Below are positions 21,621 to 26,778 of a stretch of DNA of 26,778 nucleotides, in pieces. Position numbers and translations under genes: made by a program. Under the pieces are notes generated by a model that saw nothing but the letters and a program-made list of their open reading frames with translations, ran no database searches and was not told the DNA's origin. The stretch's first letter is position 1; each line of letters starts with the position of its first letter. Origin of the DNA: an uncultured Eubacteriales bacterium (GTDB lineage: Bacteria > Bacillota > Clostridia > Oscillospirales > CAG-272); the NCBI GenBank assembly GCA_900547725.1, contig URHR01000023.1, positions 1-26,778 of the forward strand. Reading direction: 5' to 3'.

Positions 21621-23699
21621 ATGCCGAGAGAATATTCACTTGAGAATACCAGAAACATCGGTATCATGGCACACATCGACGCCGGAAAAACCACGACTAC
21701 CGAGCGTATCCTGTTCTACACGGGTAAAACGCACAAGTTGGGCGAGGTTCACGACGGCGGCGCGACCATGGACTGGATGGTGCAGGAGCAGGAGAGAGGT
21801 ATTACCATTACCTCCGCCGCGACGACCTGTTTCTGGAAGGGAAACCGGATCAATATCATTGATACCCCCGGTCACGTCGACTTTACGGTCGAGGTGGAGC
21901 GTTCCCTGCGTGTTCTGGACGGTGCGGTTACCGTTCTGTGCGCAAAGGGCGGCGTTGAGCCGCAGTCCGAAACTGTCTGGAGACAGGCGGACAAGTACAA
22001 AGTCCCGAGAATGGTGTACGTCAACAAGATGGACATCACGGGTGCTGATTTCTACCGTGTGGTCGATATGATCCACACAAGACTCCATGCAAACGCAGTG
22101 CCGATTCAGCTGCCTGTCGGTCATGACATGACCTTCCGCGGCATCATCGACCTGATGAACATGGAGGCGGACATTTACTACGACGACCTTGGTAAGGATA
22201 TGCGCGTGGAGCCTGTTCCCGCGGATATGCTGGACAAGGCGAAGGAATACCGCGAAAAGATGGTGGAGGCGATTGCTTCGACCGACGACGAGTTGATGGA
22301 GAAGTATCTCGAGGGCGAGGAAATCTCTGTTCCCGAGCTGAAGGCTGCGCTCCGCAAGGCGTGCATCTCCAACGAACTGGTTCCGGTTGTCTGCGGAACT
22401 TCCTACCGCAACAAGGGCGTGCAGAAGCTGCTTGATGCAATCATCGACTTCATGCCCTGCCCGACCGACATTCCCGCAATCCGTGGCGTGAACATGGACG
22501 GCGAGGAAGAGGATCGTCACTCTTCGGACTCCGAGCCGTTCTCGGCGCTGGCGTTCAAGATCATGACCGACCCGTTTGTCGGAAAGCTCTGCTATTTCCG
22601 TGTTTATTCGGGTGTGGTGCACGCGGGCGATACCGTGTACAACTCCACCAAGAAAAAGACCGAGCGTCTGGGAAGAATTCTGCAGATGCACGCGAACGAG
22701 CGGCGCGACATCGACTGCTGCTATGCGGGTGATATCGCGGCGGCAATCGGCGTGAAGAACACCACAACGGGCGATACCTTCTGCGACGAGAAGCATCCCG
22801 TCATTCTGGAATCCATGGAGTTCCCGGAACCGGTTATCCGTGTGGCAATCGAGCCGAAGACCCGTGCGGGTCAGGAAAAGATGGGCATCGCGCTTGCGAA
22901 ACTGGCGGAAGAAGATCCGACGTTCCGCACCTACACCGATGAGGAAACGGGTCAGACCATCATCGCCGGTATGGGTGAGTTGCATCTGGAAATCATCGTT
23001 GACCGTCTGCTCCGCGAGTTCAAGATCGAAGCGAACATCGGTAAGCCGCAGGTTGCATACAAGGAGACCATCCGCAAGAAGGTCGACCACGAGTGCAAGT
23101 ACAAGAAGCAGTCCGGCGGTTCGGGTCAGTACGCGCACGTCAAGATCATTCTGGAGCCGAACGAAGCGGGCAAGGGCTACGAGTTCATCAATGCCGTTAC
23201 CGGCGGCGCAATCCCGAAGGAATTCATTCCTGCGGTGGATGCGGGTATTCAGGGTGCAATGCAGTGCGGCGTTCTGGCGGGCTACAACGTTGTGGACGTG
23301 AAGGTTACGCTGTACGACGGATCTTATCACGAAGTCGACTCTTCGGAAATGGCATTCAAGATCTGCGGTTCTATGGCTTTCAAGGAAGCGATGAGAAAGG
23401 CAGACCCGGTTCTGACCGAGCCGATGATGAAGGTTACCACGATTGTTCCGGACGACTACATGGGAGAGGTTATCGGCGATTTCAACAGCCGCCGCGGACA
23501 GATTCTCTCGATGGAAGCGACCGGCACGGGCGTGCAGGAAGTGCAGGCATACGTCCCGCTGTCCAATATGTTCGGTTATGCAACCGATCTGCGTTCCAAG
23601 ACGCAGGGACGCGGACTGTATTCCATGGAACCCAGCCACTTCGCAGAGGTTCCGAAGTCCATTCAGGAAACCATTATCAAGGAGCGCGCGAAGAACTGA
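21621..23699 (+). CDS. fusA: Elongation factor G
   Basis: EF-G is the GTPase that drives translocation on the ribosome. The G motifs are AHIDAGKTTTTERIL (G1), the RGITITSAATTC switch (G2), DTPGHVDFTVEVERS (G3) and NKMD (G4). Domains II to V follow, with GMGELHLEIIVDRLLREFK in domain III and GDFNSRRGQILSME in domain V. The length of 692 residues is typical and the sequence is the translocase type, not the ribosome-protection (Tet) type. It lies 31 bases after rpsG with an AAGGAGA ribosome site. Confidence 0.98.
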   Translation: MPREYSLENTRNIGIMAHIDAGKTTTTERILFYTGKTHKLGEVHDGGATMDWMVQEQERGITITSAATTCFWKGNRINIIDTPGHVDFTVEVERSLRVLDGAVTVLCAKGGVEPQSETVWRQADKYKVPRMVYVNKMDITGADFYRVVDMIHTRLHANAVPIQLPVGHDMTFRGIIDLMNMEADIYYDDLGKDMRVEPVPADMLDKAKEYREKMVEAIASTDDELMEKYLEGEEISVPELKAALRKACISNELVPVVCGTSYRNKGVQKLLDAIIDFMPCPTDIPAIRGVNMDGEEEDRHSSDSEPFSALAFKIMTDPFVGKLCYFRVYSGVVHAGDTVYNSTKKKTERLGRILQMHANERRDIDCCYAGDIAAAIGVKNTTTGDTFCDEKHPVILESMEFPEPVIRVAIEPKTRAGQEKMGIALAKLAEEDPTFRTYTDEETGQTIIAGMGELHLEIIVDRLLREFKIEANIGKPQVAYKETIRKKVDHECKYKKQSGGSGQYAHVKIILEPNEAGKGYEFINAVTGGAIPKEFIPAVDAGIQGAMQCGVLAGYNVVDVKVTLYDGSYHEVDSSEMAFKICGSMAFKEAMRKADPVLTEPMMKVTTIVPDDYMGEVIGDFNSRRGQILSMEATGTGVQEVQAYVPLSNMFGYATDLRSKTQGRGLYSMEPSHFAEVPKSIQETIIKERAKN

Positions 23700-23771
23700 T
23701 CTTTTGCGCCGACTTGATTGTGTTTTACCAATTTCAAAAAATAAAACCTTATTTTACGGAGGAAATTCAAA

Positions 23772-24977
23772 ATGGCAAAGGCTACATTTGAACGTACAAA
23801 GCCCCATGTCAACATTGGTACCATCGGTCACGTTGACCACGGCAAGACCACTCTGACCGCAGCGATCACCAAGGTCCTCTCTCTGAAGAACGGCAAGAAC
23901 GAGTTCCTGGCTTATGACCAGATCGACAACGCGCCCGAAGAGAAGGCAAGAGGTATCACAATCAACACCAGACACGTTGAGTACGAAACCGACAAGCGTC
24001 ACTATGCGCACGTCGACTGCCCCGGCCACGCCGACTACGTGAAGAACATGATCACCGGTGCGGCTCAGATGGACGGCGCAATCCTTGTTGTTGCAGGTAC
24101 TGACGGCCCTCTGCAGCAGACCCGCGAGCACGTTCTGCTCGCCCGTCAGGTCGGCGTTCCGGCTATCGTTGTCTTCCTGAACAAGACCGACCTCGTGGAC
24201 GATCCCGAGCTGCTCGATCTGGTTGAGATGGAAGTCCGCGACCTGCTCTCTTCCTACGATTTCCCGGGCGACGACATTCCGGTCATCCGTGGTTCTGCCC
24301 GTAACGCTCTGGAATCCACCAGCACCGATGTCAACGCTCCCGAGTACAAGTGCATCCTCGATCTGATGGATGCTGTTGACAGCTATATCCCCACTCCCGA
24401 GCGTCAGGCTGACCTGCCGTTCCTGATGCCTGTCGAGGACGTGTTCTCCATCTCCGGTCGTGGTACTGTTGCTACGGGTCGTGTGGAGAGAGGTACCGTC
24501 AAGGTTTCCGATGTGGTTGAAATCGTCGGTCTGTCCGATGAGAAGAAGTCCACCACCGTTACCGGTGTCGAGATGTTCCACAAGCTCCTGCCGCAGGCAG
24601 AAGCGGGCGACAACATCGGTGCGCTGCTCCGCGGTATCGCAAAGGACGAGATCGAAAGAGGTCAGGTTCTTGCAAAGCCGGGTTCGGTTCATCCGCACAG
24701 AAAGTTCGTCGGTCACGTTTACGTCCTGACCGAGAAGGAAGGCGGTCGTAAGAAGCCGTTCTTCGCAGGCTACCGTCCGCAGTTCTATTTCAGAACCACC
24801 GACGTTACCGGCACCATCGAGCTCCCCGAGGGCGTTGAGATGTGCCGTCCGGGCGATAACGTGGATATGACTGTCGAGCTGATTACCCCCATCGCTTGCG
24901 AAGAGGGTCTGCGTTTCGCTATCCGTGAGGGTGGCAGAACCGTCGGTTCGGGTGTCGTTTCCAAGATTCTCGCCTGA
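23772..24977 (+). CDS. tuf: Elongation factor Tu
   Basis: EF-Tu brings aminoacyl-tRNA to the ribosome as a GTP complex. Motifs are GTIGHVDHGKTTLT (G1), EEKARGITINTRHVEYET (G2), DCPGHADYVKNM (G3) and NKTD (G4). The 401-residue length is normal. Several usually constant positions differ from the common bacterial sequence, for example HPHRKFVGHVYVLTEKEGGR and PIACEEGLRF, but the catalytic and tRNA-contact residues that can be seen are kept, so it is probably functional. A GGAGG ribosome site precedes it and a strong terminator follows. Confidence 0.98.
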   Translation: MAKATFERTKPHVNIGTIGHVDHGKTTLTAAITKVLSLKNGKNEFLAYDQIDNAPEEKARGITINTRHVEYETDKRHYAHVDCPGHADYVKNMITGAAQMDGAILVVAGTDGPLQQTREHVLLARQVGVPAIVVFLNKTDLVDDPELLDLVEMEVRDLLSSYDFPGDDIPVIRGSARNALESTSTDVNAPEYKCILDLMDAVDSYIPTPERQADLPFLMPVEDVFSISGRGTVATGRVERGTVKVSDVVEIVGLSDEKKSTTVTGVEMFHKLLPQAEAGDNIGALLRGIAKDEIERGQVLAKPGSVHPHRKFVGHVYVLTEKEGGRKKPFFAGYRPQFYFRTTDVTGTIELPEGVEMCRPGDNVDMTVELITPIACEEGLRFAIREGGRTVGSGVVSKILA

Positions 24978-24984
24978 CATTTAC

Positions 24985-25016
24985 GGGGGAGCGACTGCGG
25001 TCGTTCCCCCTTTTTT
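24985..25016 (+). terminator. Rho-independent terminator after tuf
   Basis: GGGGGAGCGAC (24985-24995) pairs with GTCGTTCCCCC (25000-25010) around TGCG, followed by TTTTTT. The T-run runs straight into the GGAGG ribosome site of the next gene. Confidence 0.93.
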
Positions 25017-25028
25017 CGGAGGTTACTT

Positions 25029-25679
25029 ATGAAGTTGTTTATCGATACCGCCAACATTGACGAGATCCGCGAGATCAACGAGTGGGGCATTCTGAGCGGT
25101 GTGACCACCAACCCCTCCCTGATTGCGAAAGAGGGCAGGGTGTTCAAGGATGTCATCAACGAGATCGTGCAGATCGTGGACGGACCTATCAGCGCCGAGG
25201 TTATTTCGCTTAACACCGAGGGAATGGTGCGCGAGGCGCGTGAGTTGGCGAAGATTCACAAGAACATTGTCATCAAAATTCCGATCACCGAGGAGGGACT
25301 GAAAGCGGTTCACGTCCTCGCGGCGGAGGGAATCAAGACCAACGTGACGCTGATCTTCAGCGCGGCGCAGGCGCTGCTGGCTGCAAAAGCGGGCGCGACC
25401 TACGTCAGCCCGTTTGTCGGCAGACTGAACGACATTGCCGAAAACGGTATGTCGCTGATTTCCGACATCGCGCTGATTTTTGACAACTACGGTCTGGAGA
25501 CCGAGATCATTGCGGCAAGCATCCGCGGACCGCAGGATGTGGTGGACGCGGCGAAGTGCGGCGCGCACATTGCAACCGTTCCCTACAAGGTTCTGCGCCA
25601 GATGGTGAAGCATCCGCTGACCGACAACGGCATTCAGCGCTTCCTTGCCGACTGGGCAAGCGTTCCGTCCGGGAAGTAA
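25029..25679 (+). CDS. Transaldolase, TalC/fructose-6-phosphate aldolase family
   Basis: This is a class I aldolase of the short transaldolase family, acting in the non-oxidative pentose phosphate pathway (or as fructose-6-phosphate aldolase). The 216 residues match the short subfamily. MKLFIDTANIDEIREINEWG and GVTTNPSLIAKE form the N-terminal signature. The Schiff-base Lys is probably in VIKIPITEEGLKA (near residue 85), and FSAAQALLAAKAGATYVSPFVGRLND is the next conserved block. Transaldolase is more likely than aldolase given split transketolase genes in the same window. No promoter was found between the tuf terminator and the ATG, so it may rely on read-through. Confidence 0.93.
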   Translation: MKLFIDTANIDEIREINEWGILSGVTTNPSLIAKEGRVFKDVINEIVQIVDGPISAEVISLNTEGMVREARELAKIHKNIVIKIPITEEGLKAVHVLAAEGIKTNVTLIFSAAQALLAAKAGATYVSPFVGRLNDIAENGMSLISDIALIFDNYGLETEIIAASIRGPQDVVDAAKCGAHIATVPYKVLRQMVKHPLTDNGIQRFLADWASVPSGK

Positions 25680-25756
25680 GACCTTGGGGCGCTGCCCCAA
25701 GCCCCGCTGAAACCCTTCTTGAAAGAAGGGTTTCAGAATCCCAAGAACTTTAACCG
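25680..25756 (+). repeat. Family A intergenic repeat, copy A6
   Basis: It starts one base after the talC stop. Hairpin 1 is CTTGGGGC (25683-25690) with GCCCCAAG (25694-25701). Hairpin 2 is CTGAAACCCTTC / GAAGGGTTTCAG with a TTGAAA loop (25707-25736). It occupies the terminator position for talC but has no T-run. The remaining 45 bases before the riboswitch hold nothing I recognise. Confidence 0.8.
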
Positions 25757-25799
25757 AAGGGGCTTTGAGAATTTTTCTAAAATTGCATAAATATGCATA

Positions 25800-25972
25800 G
25801 ATATCTTTGGGGATGGTGTGATTCCATACCGGCAGTGAACAAGCCGACGCAGGTCGGGCTTGCAGTCTGCGAACTCTGCGGGAGCGCCTGCAGAGCCGAT
25901 CGGGTGAAAGTCCCGAACCGACGGTGATAGATCCGATTTGGTCGGATTTTCAGTCCGGATGAGAAAAGATAG
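25800..25972 (+). promoter_or_regulatory. FMN riboswitch (RFN element)
   Basis: P1 pairs TATCTTT (25802-25808) with AAAGATA (25965-25971). Between them lie the conserved blocks of the FMN class: GGGGATGGTGTGATTCCATA, CCGGCAGTGA, AAAGTCCCGAACCGACGGTG, GATTTGGTCGGATTTTC and CAGTCCGGATGAGA. The sensor binds flavin mononucleotide and turns off riboflavin genes when FMN is plentiful, which fits ribU downstream. Confidence 0.95.
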
Positions 25973-26003
25973 AAGCTTTTGCGCCTTTTGCGCGGAAGCG
26001 AAA

Positions 26004-26055
26004 GCCCCATGGGAGTTTTCCGTTTATCGGGACTCCGCATGGGGCATTTCTTTTC
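26004..26055 (+). terminator. Expression-platform terminator of the FMN riboswitch
   Basis: GCCCCATG (26004-26011) pairs with CATGGGGC (26038-26045), continued by GAGT / ACTC inside, and followed by ATTTCTTTTCT. The T-rich tail makes transcription termination the likely OFF state. Confidence 0.82.
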
Positions 26056-26077
26056 TCCTGCAAATGAAAGGAGAAAT
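26048..26077 (+). promoter_or_regulatory. Possible ribosome-site hairpin before ribU
   Basis: TTCTCCT and AGGAGAA can pair over 7 bp around a loop of about 9 bases. The 3' arm contains the ribU ribosome site AAAGGAG, so the leader could also act on translation. Confidence 0.5.
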
Positions 26078-26082
26078 ACACA

Positions 26083-26703
26083 ATGAAAACAGAAACTACA
26101 ACTGCAACTGTAAAGAGCACGCGGCGCAGAAATCTGCGCATGATTACGGTAACCGGCATTCTGTCGGCGATGGGGGCGGTGCTGATGGCATTGGAATTCC
26201 CTGTGCCGTTCATGCCGTCGTTTGTCAAGTTTGATTTTTCGGAGTTGCCCGCACTTCTGGCGACCTTCAGCATGGGGCCTGTTTCGGGGGTGTTGGTTTG
26301 TCTTGTAAAGAATCTGATTCACCTGCCGTTCGGTTCGACGGGCGGGGTAGGGGAGTTATGCAACTTCCTGTTGGGGGTCTGTTTTGTGCTTCCCGCCGGA
26401 ATCCTTTACAAGTTGCGGAAGAACCGCCGCACGGCGCTGATCGGTTCTCTTCTCGGCGCGGTTGCGATGGCGCTTTGCAGTGTGCCTTTGAACTATTTTG
26501 TGAGTTACCCTGTTTACACGAAGTTTCTGCCGCTTGAGGCGATCATCGGGATGTATCAGGAACTTCTGCCCGGTGTGAACGGTCTGCTTCAATGTCTCCT
26601 GATTTTCAATCTCCCGTTCACGCTCCTGAAGGGGCTTCTCAACACGCTTCTCGTTCTTTTGATCTACAAGCCTCTTTCTCCCATTCTGCACGGGAAGAGG
26701 TAA
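26083..26703 (+). CDS. ribU: Riboflavin ECF transporter S component (RibU)
   Basis: This is the substrate-binding membrane subunit for riboflavin uptake, working with a shared ECF ATPase/T module encoded elsewhere. The 206 residues form about six hydrophobic segments. The family signature is MITVTGILSAMGAVLM near residues 20-36, KFDFSELPALLATFSMGPVS, and KNLIHLPFGSTGGVGELCNF with its Asn, Ser and Gly residues. The FMN riboswitch just upstream confirms riboflavin as the substrate. The ATG at 26083 follows AAAGGAG. Repeat B4 follows the stop. Confidence 0.96.
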   Translation: MKTETTTATVKSTRRRNLRMITVTGILSAMGAVLMALEFPVPFMPSFVKFDFSELPALLATFSMGPVSGVLVCLVKNLIHLPFGSTGGVGELCNFLLGVCFVLPAGILYKLRKNRRTALIGSLLGAVAMALCSVPLNYFVSYPVYTKFLPLEAIIGMYQELLPGVNGLLQCLLIFNLPFTLLKGLLNTLLVLLIYKPLSPILHGKR

Positions 26704-26707
26704 GGGA

Positions 26708-26778
26708 AAAGACCTTGGAGGGAGAGGGGAAGACCTTGGAGGGAGAGAGCCCCCTCTTGAAAGATGGGGCTCTCTCCC
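26708..26778 (+). repeat. Family B 3'-gene repeat, copy B4 (cut by window end)
   Basis: It starts AAAGACCTTGGAGGGAGAGG a few bases after the ribU stop. That start is repeated in tandem (about 26709-26728 and 26729-26748), and then comes the stem GGGAGAGAGCCCC / GGGGCTCTCTCCC around CTCTTGAAAGAT. The second hairpin lies beyond the window. Confidence 0.8.

Noticed and set aside
23700..23771. Possible separate promoter for tuf in the fusA-tuf gap
   Set aside because: TTGATT is present but no acceptable -10 box stands at the right distance.
21636..24980. Long minus-strand open frames opposite fusA and tuf
   Set aside because: They are antisense shadows of two of the most conserved bacterial genes and have no protein features of their own.
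1..26778. CRISPR array suggested by the many short repeats
   Set aside because: The repeats are dispersed, palindromic and vary in length; there are no regular spacers and no cas genes.

Overview
The window looks like a chromosomal segment from a GC-rich member of class Clostridia, probably a gut Oscillospirales-type organism. The taxonomy is inferred. Supporting signs are strong AGGAGG-type ribosome sites, consensus SigA promoters (TTGACA-17-TATAAT), a SepF cell-division cluster, a transketolase split into two subunits, ECF vitamin transporters under riboswitch control, and intergenic palindromic repeats of the kind common in Faecalibacterium relatives. No rRNA, tRNA, CRISPR array, prophage or transposase gene was seen.

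Layout. 92-2224 encodes the RecG helicase, followed by a repeat and a small SdpI-like membrane protein with a perfect promoter and terminator. On the minus strand lie a BspA-type leucine-rich lipoprotein (3164-3985) and the cluster hlyD-like, yggS, sepF, yggT, ylmH (7845 down to 4118). A 632-bp gene-free island (7846-8477) holds stacked repeats and a MITE-like element. A folate salvage unit follows on the minus strand: promoter, THF riboswitch, folT, folC (10572 down to 8478). A second repeat island (about 10.6-11.15 kb) leads to two overlapping ABC transporter genes, each an ATPase fused to a permease (11276-16107). Next come a minus-strand YhcH-family gene, divergent promoters, the two transketolase genes and maf (17069-19460). 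A candidate type I toxin-antitoxin locus occupies 19735-20156. The str operon rpsL-rpsG-fusA-tuf (20544-24977) follows, then a TalC-type transaldolase. The window ends with an FMN riboswitch and ribU.

How the genes fit together. Folate capture (FolT) and folate trapping by polyglutamylation (FolC) form one THF-sensing unit, and riboflavin uptake is controlled by FMN. Transketolase and transaldolase supply the non-oxidative pentose phosphate pathway from separate loci. SepF, YlmG/YggT and YlmH belong to the conserved Gram-positive division neighbourhood.

The least ordinary material is non-coding. (i) The toxin-antitoxin locus has a bidirectional terminator that overlaps the toxin stop codon, and repeated pairing motifs. 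(ii) A roughly 220-bp repeat family lies just 3' of four genes in the same orientation, and its hairpin cores differ in sequence while keeping base pairing. (iii) Modular repeat islands recur in a fixed order. (iv) A MITE-like element has perfect 18-bp inverted ends and a TTGA duplication. Ribosomal protein S12 also carries Arg at the position where Lys-to-Arg classically gives streptomycin resistance.
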